Shown in pieces: positions 33,920-42,651 of a stretch of DNA of 55,154 bases. The DNA comes from an uncultured Bacteroidales bacterium (GTDB lineage Bacteria; Bacteroidota; Bacteroidia; Bacteroidales; Muribaculaceae), in assembly GCA_900539915.1 (NCBI GenBank), contig UQDU01000010.1, forward strand, positions 1-55,154, read 5' to 3'. The position numbers and the translations under genes were made by a program. The notes under the pieces are model-generated. The model saw only the letters and a program-made list of their open reading frames with translations, was not told the origin of the DNA and ran no database searches. Positions within the stretch are counted from its first letter, which is position 1. The number at the start of each line of letters is the position of its first letter.

Positions 33920-34074
33920 AGTCCCGAAGGAACGGGCTTATGGTAGTGCCTCGTGCCTACCATGAATCCATCCCTCCGGGATTTTTTCGTGGTGGATTAC
34001 TGTCTGCCGTAGACTCGTCATGGCTACGCCATTCCTCATCCACGGTTAAGCATTAATCCGTCCCTTCGGGACTG
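33920..34074. repeat. Module M3, inverted copy
   Basis: Reverse complement of 24691-24810: it starts with the AGTCCCGAAG half-hairpin, contains CCGTAGACTCGTCATGGC and ends with CCGTCCCTTCGGGACT. Differences from copy 1 are scattered substitutions and small indels. Confidence 0.7.
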
Positions 34075-34109
34075 CTAATGTGGTGTATGTCTGTGGCCGT
34101 AAACTCGTT

Positions 34110-34252
34110 ATGGCATGTCACCCAAAGGTATACACACGCACAGATAGCCGCGCCGCCGGTGCATGCGTTCGGCGACATGCCATGGCATGTCCCTACTACA
34201 TATTAACGCCATTCAAGCATTTACGCTTGCTTAATTAAACAGCATTGTGCCA
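34110..34252. repeat. Palindromic intergenic element, copy 4 (module M1, inverted)
   Basis: The right arm (34174-34199) is identical to the 26-bp arm of copy 1. The flank 34203-34250, inverted, matches 13303-13350 almost base for base (GCTGTTTAATTAAGCAAGCG and onward). The left terminus is lost. Its spacer matches that of copy 3. From here to the decarboxylase start (34253-34539) I see no gene or clear promoter. Confidence 0.8.
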
Positions 34253-34539
34253 TGTCCATACTGCGATGTGTGCATTGTGCCGTGGGGGGAGGCGCGTCGG
34301 ATACGTGCACGAGATGGCATTTATTGTGTTAATTGTGTTAAAAATGAGGGTGATACGTTGCTACTTTTTGATTTTGCTTGTTATAACATCGTAATTGATT
34401 TAGAAAAGGACGCTCTGAGACCCAGTCCGTTGCAGGGATTTCTTGATTATCGCAACAAATAGTCACATATCGATTACAATAGGAGTTCATAACCAAAATA
34501 AATAACCTTTTTCACTAACAATCTAATCAGTACGACGAC

Positions 34540-35694
34540 ATGGCAACAACCCAGTTTCATCCCGTGGTTCAAGAGCTTATCGATATGATAGCCCAGAACG
34601 GATGGCAGAGCAAGTTTGAAGAAGCCCTCAAGAAGGCGCAGTCTTATAACGTAATCGGTTTTGAAGATGTCAAGACCCTCGACGACTATTTCAAGTGGAT
34701 CGATGACCAGCTTAAATGGGTACCTGTAGAAAACCTTTACGGCAAGGTAGTATTCCAGCATGTATGCAAGTTCTACTTCATCCTCGACCAGAGCCCTGTC
34801 AAGGAGCTTCAGAATCCTGTGACACCGCATGACAAGATGCAGCCGCTGACTCCGCTGTCGGCATGGATGCGCAAGTTTATGAACGCCCTCGGCGAATGGA
34901 TGGACGATCCCGCATCTATCACGGAGGAATCGGAGTCGACATTCTTCAAGTGCCCTCCCTACAACATGAACGAATATCTCCGTCCGCGTGGCGGATGGAA
35001 GAGCTTCAACCAGCTGTTTGGCCGTTACACCAAACCTGGCTACCGTCCTATCGCAGCCATCGGTGACAGCCGTATCATCACGGCTCCTGCCGACGCTACA
35101 TTTGACGGCCAGTGGGAGGTCAACAGCAACACCGGCGTAGACATCAAGGGTCTGCACTGGAGAATCGAGGAGCTCCTTGAGGGCAGCCCTTATGCCCATG
35201 AATTTGAAGGTGGCCAGTGGACGCACTCGTTCCTCAACACTACCGACTATCACCGTCAGCACATGCCTGTAGCAGGTACCATCCTTGAGGCACGTGTAAT
35301 CCAGGGCACAGTGTATCTGCAAGTCACCGCCGAGCCTATCCCCGGTGATCCTGACGGAAAGACCCAGCTCGTGGGCAAGCGTGTATTCGGTGCTCCTGAC
35401 GATGCAGGATATGAGTTCATGCAGACACGTGGCCTGTTTGTAATCGACAGCCCGATCGGTCTGGTGGCCGTGCTTCCTATGGGTATGGCACAGGTATCGT
35501 CAATCGTTCCTACCGCCGAAGTAGGCCGCACCCTCCACAAGGGCGAGGAAATCAGCTACTTCCAGTTTGGCGGCTCGGATATCGTCATGGTATTCCAGGA
35601 GAAGAGCAATGTCAGCTTCACAGCGCAGCCTGGCGTACACTACAAGGTGGGTACACGTCTGGCAGTAGCCAACCCCGTAATCTACAAGAATTAA
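34540..35694 (+). CDS. PSD/PsiD-like pyruvoyl-dependent decarboxylase, paralogue 1
   Basis: A 384-residue soluble protein of the phosphatidylserine decarboxylase family in the PsiD-like arrangement. A helical N-terminal extension (about 1-145) precedes the catalytic domain, which holds RPRGGWKSFNQLF, PAD (183-185), DYHRQHMPVAG (236-246, with H241 in the catalytic position) and FGGSD (343-347). S346 is where self-cleavage would create the pyruvoyl group. No membrane helix or signal peptide, so a phospholipid substrate is unlikely; fungal PsiD decarboxylates tryptophan. The neighbouring antiporter suggests an amino-acid substrate, identity unknown. The paralogue follows after 60 nt. Confidence 0.8.
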   Translation: MATTQFHPVVQELIDMIAQNGWQSKFEEALKKAQSYNVIGFEDVKTLDDYFKWIDDQLKWVPVENLYGKVVFQHVCKFYFILDQSPVKELQNPVTPHDKMQPLTPLSAWMRKFMNALGEWMDDPASITEESESTFFKCPPYNMNEYLRPRGGWKSFNQLFGRYTKPGYRPIAAIGDSRIITAPADATFDGQWEVNSNTGVDIKGLHWRIEELLEGSPYAHEFEGGQWTHSFLNTTDYHRQHMPVAGTILEARVIQGTVYLQVTAEPIPGDPDGKTQLVGKRVFGAPDDAGYEFMQTRGLFVIDSPIGLVAVLPMGMAQVSSIVPTAEVGRTLHKGEEISYFQFGGSDIVMVFQEKSNVSFTAQPGVHYKVGTRLAVANPVIYKN

Positions 35695-35754
35695 AGATTA
35701 CCTGCCATCGAGAAAAACACACAACCAAAAACCAAAATTCAAAAAAGTAACAAT

Positions 35755-36960
35755 ATGGATACTTCAAAACTGCAACCTATAATGCAAAAGTTCGTCGCCC
35801 TTATCGATGCCAACGGCGGCGAGATGCGTAAAGCCCTCGAAAAAGCTATTGAATACGTGCATGAGAAAAATGTGATAGAATACGCCAATATCCGCAACCT
35901 TGACGAATATATAGAGTGGAACAACAAGAATCTGACCACTCCCTGGCTTGAAAACCGCTACGGCACAGCCACTCTCGAGAAGTTCAAGACCATGTACTTC
36001 CTCCTGGACGTAGCTCCTGTGGGCCAGTATCAGAATCCTACCGTGCCACGTCCTACGGATCCCGCCCTTACTCCGCTGTCAGAGTGGATGCGCGAATACC
36101 AGATAGCCTTAGGCCAGTGGATGGACGATCCATCATGGTTCACTCCCGAGGTCGAGAAATCGTTTGACGAAGCCGGCCCCTACAACATGAAAGAATATGT
36201 ACGTCCGCGTGGCGGATGGAAGACTGTCAACCAGCTCTTTGCCCGTCGTACCAAACCAGGTTACCGTCCTATCGCAGCCATCGACGACCCACATATCATC
36301 GTGTCACCTGCCGAAAGCACATTCGCCGGTCAGTGGGAGGTCAACTCCAATACAGCCGTCAACATCAAGGGTCTTTACTGGCAGATTCAGGAACTGCTCG
36401 AAGGCAGCCAGTACAAGGACTGCTTCGAAGGCGGCCAGTGGACGCACTCGTTCCTTAACACCTATGACTACCACCGTCAGCATGCACCTGTCATGGGTAC
36501 CATCCTTGAGGCTCGTGTCATCCAGGGTGCAGTCTATGTACAGATGACCCTTGTGCCCACAGAGGGACAGAAGGATGCCCAGACCATCCTCGGCAAGACT
36601 GTTGCCGTCAACCCCGACGCATCCAACAAGGCATTTAAGATCGATGCTCCTGACCTCGCAGGTTACGAGTTCATGCAGACCCGTGGTATCTTCATCATCG
36701 ACAGCCCGATCGGCCTTGTAGCCGTTTGTCCTATCGGCATGGGTCAGGTATCGTCAATCGTTCCTACCGCCGAAGTAGGCCGCACCCTCTACAAGGGCGA
36801 GGAAATCAGCTACTTCCAGTTTGGCGGATCTGATTGCTGCATGGCCTTCCAGGAGAAGAGCAACATCAGCTTCACAGCCCAGCCGGGTGTACACTACAAA
36901 GTAGGCACCAAGATTGCCGACGCTTATCCTGTGATTGACTACAAGGTAAGACACAAATAA
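35755..36960 (+). CDS. PSD/PsiD-like pyruvoyl-dependent decarboxylase, paralogue 2
   Basis: A 401-residue homologue of the preceding gene with the same plan: N-terminal extension, RPRGGWKTVNQLF, DYHRQHAPVMG (238-248, catalytic H243) and FGGSD with the predicted cleavage serine S359. The Asp of the PAD motif is Glu here (PAES, 185-188), and there is an insertion of about 14 residues before AGYEFMQTRG. The two proteins may differ in substrate or form a heteromer. A strong terminator follows at 36991. DNA around S359 is almost identical to paralogue 1 although the rest is well diverged. Confidence 0.8.
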   Translation: MDTSKLQPIMQKFVALIDANGGEMRKALEKAIEYVHEKNVIEYANIRNLDEYIEWNNKNLTTPWLENRYGTATLEKFKTMYFLLDVAPVGQYQNPTVPRPTDPALTPLSEWMREYQIALGQWMDDPSWFTPEVEKSFDEAGPYNMKEYVRPRGGWKTVNQLFARRTKPGYRPIAAIDDPHIIVSPAESTFAGQWEVNSNTAVNIKGLYWQIQELLEGSQYKDCFEGGQWTHSFLNTYDYHRQHAPVMGTILEARVIQGAVYVQMTLVPTEGQKDAQTILGKTVAVNPDASNKAFKIDAPDLAGYEFMQTRGIFIIDSPIGLVAVCPIGMGQVSSIVPTAEVGRTLYKGEEISYFQFGGSDCCMAFQEKSNISFTAQPGVHYKVGTKIADAYPVIDYKVRHK

Positions 36961-36990
36961 GCTCGTAGGAGCTTCAGCAATATAGAAAAT

Positions 36991-37029
36991 GGAGCCGATG
37001 CACGACAAGTTATCGGCTCCGTTTTTTTT
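36991..37029 (+). terminator. Intrinsic terminator between decarboxylase pair and antiporter
   Basis: Perfect 9-bp stem GGAGCCGAT/ATCGGCTCC (36991-36999, 37012-37020), 12-nt loop, one G, then eight T. It ends the decarboxylase transcript, so the transporters need read-through or their own promoter. Confidence 0.9.
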
Positions 37030-37041
37030 AATTCAACTGTT

Positions 37042-37058
37042 TATTAATCAGATTAATA
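37042..37058 (+). promoter_or_regulatory. Operator-like inverted repeat before the antiporter
   Basis: TATTAATCAGATTAATA, a 7-bp perfect inverted repeat with a 3-nt centre, 11 nt before the antiporter ATG. A regulator-binding role is inferred from form and place only. Confidence 0.35.
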
Positions 37059-37068
37059 CATAACTACA

Positions 37069-38664
37069 ATGGCAACATCTGACAAACCCTTAACCTCAGC
37101 CAGGGTTACAGGAGGCGGAAAGCCCAAGACGGGCGGAAAGGCCGCAACGTTAGGCATGATGTCGATGGCTATCATGATGGTCACCACGGTGCTTAGTCTG
37201 CGTGGACTGGCCTCACAGGCCGAGTATGGCTATACTTCGATATTCTGGTATGTGCTCTCTGCGTTATTGTTCCTTATCCCGTTTTCACTCGTATGCGCCG
37301 AGCTGGGTTCTACATATACCAAGAGCGGCGGTCTGTTTCGCTGGTGCGCCGAAGCATTCGGAGCACGCTGGGGATGGACTGCGATGTATCTCGAATGGAT
37401 GACGGTGGTGATATGGTTTCCCTCGGTGCTGATGTTCGGAGCGGTGTCGCTGGCCTACGTGTTCTGGCCCGAGACCTTTGACCAGCATCTGGCATCCAAT
37501 GTCATCTATACCCTTATCATAGTGCTTGCGGTCTATTGGCTCAGCACCTTCAACTGTTTCCGCGGTCTCAAGAGCGCCAACAAGCTCTCGACCTACGGAG
37601 GTCTCTTCGGCACAATCATCCCGGGTGCCATACTTATCATACTCGGTATCGTGTATGTATGCACCGGTGGCGAGAATTTCATCCCTACCGACCATCCTTT
37701 CTGGCCTGACTTCTCAAAGTACAGCACCATAGTGCTTGCAGCTTCCATCTTCCTCTTCTACGGCGGTATGGAGATGCAGGGCGTGCACGTCAACCAGATG
37801 GAGAATCCGGAGCGCACATTCCCGAAGGCTGCCCTGATAGCGGTGGTGATTATCCTCGCCGTGTTTATTTTCGGAACTCTGGCCATCGGATTTGTGATGC
37901 CTGAAAAGGACATCAACCTGCTCCAGAGTCTGCTTGTGGCCTATAACCGCCTGTGGGCACATCTCGGATGTCCGTGGCTCGGCAATGTGATAGCCTTGTT
38001 TGTCACCTTTGGCGTCATCGGCCAGGTCAGCGTAATCATCGCCGGCCCTTCTACCGGTATCCTTGCCGTGGGGCGCTCTGGTTATCTGCCCCGCAGCCTT
38101 CAGAAATGTAACAAGAACGGTGTGCAGACCCACATCCTCTGGATACAGGGTATAATCGTCACCATCCTCGCGCTCGTGCTCGTAGTGCTTCCGTCGGTGC
38201 AGAGTGCATATCAGATTCTGAGCCAGATGGCCACTATCATCTATCTGCTGCTTGTCATCATCATCTACTGCGCGTTCTTCCGTCTGCGCAAGACCGAGCC
38301 TAATGTCAAGCGCGGCTACCGCGTGCCGGGCGGCAAGTTCGGACAGTGGTTCGTCACTCTGCTCGGAGTAATCGGTGCCGGCGCGGCGATGATATTGAGC
38401 TTCTTCCCTCCCGGACAGATTTCCACCGGCAATCCTATAGTGTATATAGGCATATTGCTCGTAGGTACCATAATCCTTTTCTCCATACCGTTTATCGTCT
38501 ATGCCAAGCGTAAAGCCAGCTGGCATGATCCCGACTCTGATTTCTATCCGTTTAACTGGATGATCGAGGGACGTAAGCCCGATCAGGTGTCAAAATGGAC
38601 CAAGGACTATCAGCCTACCGACCAGGAGGTGCAGAATGCCATGAAACAGGAGAATAAAGTGTGA
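37069..38664 (+). CDS. APC-family amino acid/amine antiporter (GadC-like)
   Basis: A 531-residue inner-membrane protein with about 12 transmembrane helices, related to the glutamate:GABA antiporter branch of the APC superfamily. The first helices (SMAIMMVTTVLSLRGLASQA, AELGSTYTKSGGLFRWC) and the AEAFGARWGWTAMYLEW block are typical. Such carriers exchange an amino acid for its decarboxylated product, which fits the two decarboxylases just upstream. The N-terminal about 25 residues and the C-terminal tail are cytoplasmic and charged. It starts an APC-MFS-porin run with gaps of 47 and 22 nt. Confidence 0.8.
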   Translation: MATSDKPLTSARVTGGGKPKTGGKAATLGMMSMAIMMVTTVLSLRGLASQAEYGYTSIFWYVLSALLFLIPFSLVCAELGSTYTKSGGLFRWCAEAFGARWGWTAMYLEWMTVVIWFPSVLMFGAVSLAYVFWPETFDQHLASNVIYTLIIVLAVYWLSTFNCFRGLKSANKLSTYGGLFGTIIPGAILIILGIVYVCTGGENFIPTDHPFWPDFSKYSTIVLAASIFLFYGGMEMQGVHVNQMENPERTFPKAALIAVVIILAVFIFGTLAIGFVMPEKDINLLQSLLVAYNRLWAHLGCPWLGNVIALFVTFGVIGQVSVIIAGPSTGILAVGRSGYLPRSLQKCNKNGVQTHILWIQGIIVTILALVLVVLPSVQSAYQILSQMATIIYLLLVIIIYCAFFRLRKTEPNVKRGYRVPGGKFGQWFVTLLGVIGAGAAMILSFFPPGQISTGNPIVYIGILLVGTIILFSIPFIVYAKRKASWHDPDSDFYPFNWMIEGRKPDQVSKWTKDYQPTDQEVQNAMKQENKV

Positions 38665-38711
38665 CGTAACGCCGGCACTGACATATCTACGTTGATAATA
38701 CTTATAATGTT

Positions 38712-40034
38712 ATGAGAATTAACACAGGTAAGGGTACTATTTCCCTTCTGACACTCGCAGCCATATGGTCTATATCGCTGGTGGTGAACCTGCCGGGACT
38801 GGCAATCACGCCGATGCTGGGCAATCTTGACAAGATATTTCCCGGTACGTCCGAATTGGAGATACAACTCCTTACCGTGTTGCCTAATCTCTTCATAATC
38901 CCGTTCGTGCTGCTCTCGGGCAAGCTCTCGCTGTCAAAGAGCAAAATATCCATAGTAGTGGTGGCGCTCGTCATATATCTGGCGAGCGGCATCCTCTACT
39001 TTTTCGCCCGAAGCATGGTGGCTCTGATAGTCATCAGCTGTCTGCTCGGAGTGGGGTGCGGATTGCTTATCCCTCTGGCTGCCGGGCTGCTTGCCGATAC
39101 GTTTGTAGGCAAATACCGCATGCAGCAGCTCGGCATCAAGTCAGGTATCTCCAACATAGCCCTCGTGATAGCCACGTTTGTGGTGGGATGGCTCAGCCAT
39201 GGTAACTGGCACCTGCCGTTTTTGGTATATCTGATTCCGGCTATACCTCTGGCCATGTCGGTATTCCTCCGCGGCATACCCAAGGCTGACCTATATCCGC
39301 AGACTGTGGCTTCGCCGCAGGTCAAGGCATCGGCTAAGGTGGCCTCCAAGGCTTCGATGGCCGGGGTTGCCGCTGATGCCATACATGCCGTGCCGCCGAC
39401 AGCCACCTCCGATATGTTCGGAAAATTCGGACGTGTCAAGGACGGTTTCATCGTGTCACGTGTCTGGTGGCTGATAGCGGTGTACTTCATGGTATGCTAT
39501 GCCGGTGTCATCGTGAGCTACTATTCGCCGTTTCTGATGCAGGGCTACGGACTGTCGGACTCCGACGTAGGCACTGTGACCGCCCTGTTCTTCCTCGCGG
39601 TATTTTTGCCGGGATTCGTGTTGCCATGGATTGTGAAGAGCCTCAAGCAGACCACTCTGATCATATCTGCGGCTGTCATGGCAGGGGGCATATTCCTGAT
39701 GACGGTGAGCCATCATTTCGGCATGCTCTGTCTGGCGGCCATGCTTGTGGGAGCCGGCTACGGTGTTTTCCAGCCTCTGATCTATGACAAGGCCACTCAG
39801 GTTATCACTGTTCCGGCCAAATCCACTCTGGCTCTGGCATTTGTGCTTGCGGCCAACTATCTGTCGGTGAGTGCCACGCCGTTTATCGTCGACGGGTTTG
39901 CCGACCTGCTGCATCAGGCACATAACAATGCCTTCCCGTTCATATTCAATTCAATAGTCATGGCGGCTTTCACGGTGATTGTGATTCTGTTTCGCAAATC
40001 GTTTGTGTTTGCCATCAACAAGACATATTATTAA
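38712..40034 (+). CDS. MFS transporter
   Basis: A 440-residue 12-helix major facilitator protein. A long loop after helix 6 (about 196-240, Ala/Lys/Val-rich) separates the two halves. The DTFVGKYRMQQLGIKSG segment corresponds to the cytoplasmic loop of the first half. The subfamily is not clear; a CynX/NimT- or YNFM-type carrier is possible. Its position between the antiporter and the porin suggests it moves the substrate or product of the decarboxylase system. Confidence 0.8.
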   Translation: MRINTGKGTISLLTLAAIWSISLVVNLPGLAITPMLGNLDKIFPGTSELEIQLLTVLPNLFIIPFVLLSGKLSLSKSKISIVVVALVIYLASGILYFFARSMVALIVISCLLGVGCGLLIPLAAGLLADTFVGKYRMQQLGIKSGISNIALVIATFVVGWLSHGNWHLPFLVYLIPAIPLAMSVFLRGIPKADLYPQTVASPQVKASAKVASKASMAGVAADAIHAVPPTATSDMFGKFGRVKDGFIVSRVWWLIAVYFMVCYAGVIVSYYSPFLMQGYGLSDSDVGTVTALFFLAVFLPGFVLPWIVKSLKQTTLIISAAVMAGGIFLMTVSHHFGMLCLAAMLVGAGYGVFQPLIYDKATQVITVPAKSTLALAFVLAANYLSVSATPFIVDGFADLLHQAHNNAFPFIFNSIVMAAFTVIVILFRKSFVFAINKTYY

Positions 40035-40056
40035 AATCATACAAGAAAATACCAAC

Positions 40057-41364
40057 ATGTTCCGACTATTTCGCACTGTAGGATGCCTCTCGGCGGCGGT
40101 GTGCATCGTGACGCCTGTCATGGCCCAGCGGCATCCCACGACTCCGGAGTTTCAGGAGGTAAAGATACTCAATGACAAGGATTCGTCAGGCATCACCGAG
40201 ATTAATGTCTATGAGACATTTGTCGAGAACGCACCTAAAGCCTATAATATCCCCGGTGCTCCGCGATTTGCCATCGTCGGCAAGGACCGCAAGTTTTATC
40301 TCGGCATAGGCGGTACGGTCAAGGCCACGATATCATATGACTGGGGCAACCCGATAGACAATCCGTTTGATTTCACCACTTCGGCCATACCTATGGCACA
40401 GCGTCCGGGCGACGGCGGCAAGGTGCAGTTCAGCGCGGCCACCAGCAGCCTCTACATCAATTTCGTGGCGCTGCCGGGCGATGACAACCAGATCGGTGCC
40501 TATTTCAATGCCAATCTGACCGGCAACAATGACTATGCCTTCGATCTGCAGTATGCCTACATCAAATACCGCGGCATCACCGCCGGCTATAACTACAGCC
40601 TGTTTTCGGACATGGCTGCGGCTCCACCGAGCATTGACAATGAGGGCCCTTGCGGCTTCACTGCCATACCTAACGGGGTGGTGGACTATGAGCACTCGTT
40701 CGGCAAGCACTGGAGCATAGGTGCCGGCCTGGAACTGCCGATGGTATCGGCCACCACAGGTGCCGACACTTATACCGTCAGCCAGCGTGTGCCGGATATT
40801 CCTGCCTACGTGCAGTATTCATGGGGCGGAGGCTCGAGCTGGATAAGATTTTCCGGCATAATCCGCAACATGCTCTACCGCGATGTCGTAGAGGGTAAAA
40901 ACCGCGACAATGTGGGGTGGGGCATAAAGATGAGCGGAAGTGCCGCCCTGTGTCCGTTTGTGACCGCATACTATCAGGCCGCGTATGGCAAGGGCATCAC
41001 GAGCTACTTCCAGGACCTCTATGAGGGCGGACTGGACATGGTGCCTGAAGAGGGGAGACCCGGACGTCTGTCGACTGTCAAGTCGTGGGGCGGTTACATA
41101 GGTCTGCAATACAATCTGTCAAGGAAGGTATTTGCCACCACCACCTACAGCCATGTGCGTAACTATGCGCCTGACTATGCCGCCGGTGACACTCCGTGGG
41201 GAGAGCAATACAAATATGCCCAGTATGCGCTGGCCAACGTGATGTGGAGCATCACGCCTATCATACAGACGGGTGTGGAATATATCTATGGCCGACGTGT
41301 CAACATGGATGGCGAGTCACGCCACGACAACCGTATCCAGGCGATGCTTCAGGTCAGCTTCTGA
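40057..41364 (+). CDS. DcaP-like outer-membrane porin
   Basis: A 435-residue beta-barrel protein. The start at 40057 (MFRLFRTVGCLSAAVCIVTP) gives a good signal peptide ending around VMAQ; an upstream Met at 40003 overlaps the MFS gene and lacks this. The mature part shows alternating amphipathic strands and ends in the outer-membrane signature phenylalanine (MLQVSF). The FAIVGKDRKFYLGIGGTVKA block near the start is typical of DcaP-like porins, some of which admit dicarboxylates. It would complete an uptake path for the decarboxylase cluster. Confidence 0.8.
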   Translation: MFRLFRTVGCLSAAVCIVTPVMAQRHPTTPEFQEVKILNDKDSSGITEINVYETFVENAPKAYNIPGAPRFAIVGKDRKFYLGIGGTVKATISYDWGNPIDNPFDFTTSAIPMAQRPGDGGKVQFSAATSSLYINFVALPGDDNQIGAYFNANLTGNNDYAFDLQYAYIKYRGITAGYNYSLFSDMAAAPPSIDNEGPCGFTAIPNGVVDYEHSFGKHWSIGAGLELPMVSATTGADTYTVSQRVPDIPAYVQYSWGGGSSWIRFSGIIRNMLYRDVVEGKNRDNVGWGIKMSGSAALCPFVTAYYQAAYGKGITSYFQDLYEGGLDMVPEEGRPGRLSTVKSWGGYIGLQYNLSRKVFATTTYSHVRNYAPDYAAGDTPWGEQYKYAQYALANVMWSITPIIQTGVEYIYGRRVNMDGESRHDNRIQAMLQVSF

Positions 41365-41394
41365 CATGACGTCTGTCGCTCTATGAGTCGCGTG

Positions 41395-42651
41395 TCACGA
41401 GTGCTTGTCTATCCTGACACCGTCCATATCTACCACTTCCAGGGTGAGTCCTCTATATGTGACGGAATCCCCGGGACGTGGTATTTTTTGTAGCTGCTCA
41501 AGTATGAGGCCGGCTATGGTGGTGTAGCCCGAGGGGATGGATTCGCCGTCGAGGTCGAAGTGGAGCATGAAATCATATATGGGGCATTGGCCGTCCACGA
41601 GCCAGCTGTGTCCGTCAGCACGGGTGATGATGAAAGCGTCATCGGTGCCCACTTCCACCGATCCTACGAGACCTCCGAGCACATCGCAGAGTGTGACCAT
41701 CCCCTGCACCTCGCCGTATTCGTCACATACGAGTCCGCAGTGGACGCCTTTGTGGCGCAGTATGCCTAATGTGTCATAGGCTTGCATGATTTCGGGTATG
41801 AATGTACCGGGCTTGACGGCGTCGGCGAGATTGAAGTCGCGGCTGCATATGTCGAATATCATATCCTTGAGATGCACTATGCCTATGATGCTTGAATGGT
41901 CTGCATCATATACCGGATAACAGCTGTGGGTATCCTGCCGGATGATTTCTTTGATGCGGTCAGCAGGCATATCCACGTCAAGCGTGACAAGGTCAATCTT
42001 CGGGGTCATTATGGAGCTGACACGCTGGTCGCCCATGGCGAGTGCCCTCAGCATGATGTCTTGTTCGAGGTCTTTGACCTCTCCGGCGTCAGTACCCTCG
42101 CGTATGACCGATTTGATTTCTTCTTCGGTCACACGGTTGCTCTCTTTGTTGAGTCCGAACAGCCTGACAAGCAACGCTGTGGAGCGCGAAAGGAGCCATA
42201 CGGCCGGGAGTGTCATGACTGAGAGAAAGTGCATTGGCCGCGCTACGGCCATGGCTACACGGTCGGAGGCATTGAGTCCTATACGCTTCGGAAACAGCTC
42301 GCCGACGACTATGGAGAGATAGGTGACTATGATGACTATGACGGTCTGGGCCACAACCCTGGCTGTGGCTGCCGACATGCCGGCTGAGGCAAGCCAGGCG
42401 GCAAAGTCGCCTGACAGGGCTGCGCCCGAAAACAGACCGGTCAGGATGCCTATAAGTGTGATGCCTATCTGTACGGTCGACAGGAATCGGTCAGGTTCTT
42501 CGGCTAATTTCAGAGCTGTGGCGGCGTTGCGGCTCCCCTTTTTTGCCGCAGATGACAGCCGGGATTTGCGTGCGGAGATGAGCGCGACTTCCGACATGGA
42601 GAAAATGCCGTTGAGAAGTATGAGGATAACGATTATGATCAGGTCACTCAT
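41395..42651 (-). CDS. CNNM/CorC family transporter-like protein (hemolysin family)
   Basis: A 418-residue membrane protein: DUF21/CNNM transmembrane domain (about 1-170; VGELFPKRIGLN), two CBS domains (about 200-330; SIMTPKIDLVTLD), and a C-terminal CorC_HlyC domain (about 335-418). CNNM proteins are linked to Mg2+ export and Mg2+/ATP sensing. The older name hemolysin is misleading. It converges with the porin gene, 30 nt apart. Confidence 0.92.
   Translation of the reverse strand: MSDLIIIVILILLNGIFSMSEVALISARKSRLSSAAKKGSRNAATALKLAEEPDRFLSTVQIGITLIGILTGLFSGAALSGDFAAWLASAGMSAATARVVAQTVIVIIVTYLSIVVGELFPKRIGLNASDRVAMAVARPMHFLSVMTLPAVWLLSRSTALLVRLFGLNKESNRVTEEEIKSVIREGTDAGEVKDLEQDIMLRALAMGDQRVSSIMTPKIDLVTLDVDMPADRIKEIIRQDTHSCYPVYDADHSSIIGIVHLKDMIFDICSRDFNLADAVKPGTFIPEIMQAYDTLGILRHKGVHCGLVCDEYGEVQGMVTLCDVLGGLVGSVEVGTDDAFIITRADGHSWLVDGQCPIYDFMLHFDLDGESIPSGYTTIAGLILEQLQKIPRPGDSVTYRGLTLEVVDMDGVRIDKHS

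Noticed and set aside
13296..34252. CRISPR array
   Set aside because: The repeats are palindromic elements thousands of bases apart, without regular spacers, and no cas gene is present.
34247..34462. 71-codon plus-strand ORF with CPYC and CVNC motifs
   Set aside because: It begins inside repeat copy 4 and the rest is AT-rich non-coding-like sequence; the cysteine pattern looks accidental.
34540..36960. Ordinary phosphatidylserine decarboxylase for membrane lipid synthesis
   Set aside because: Both proteins lack a membrane segment, carry a large N-terminal extension and GGSD rather than LGST, are duplicated, and are followed by a GadC-like antiporter rather than lipid genes.
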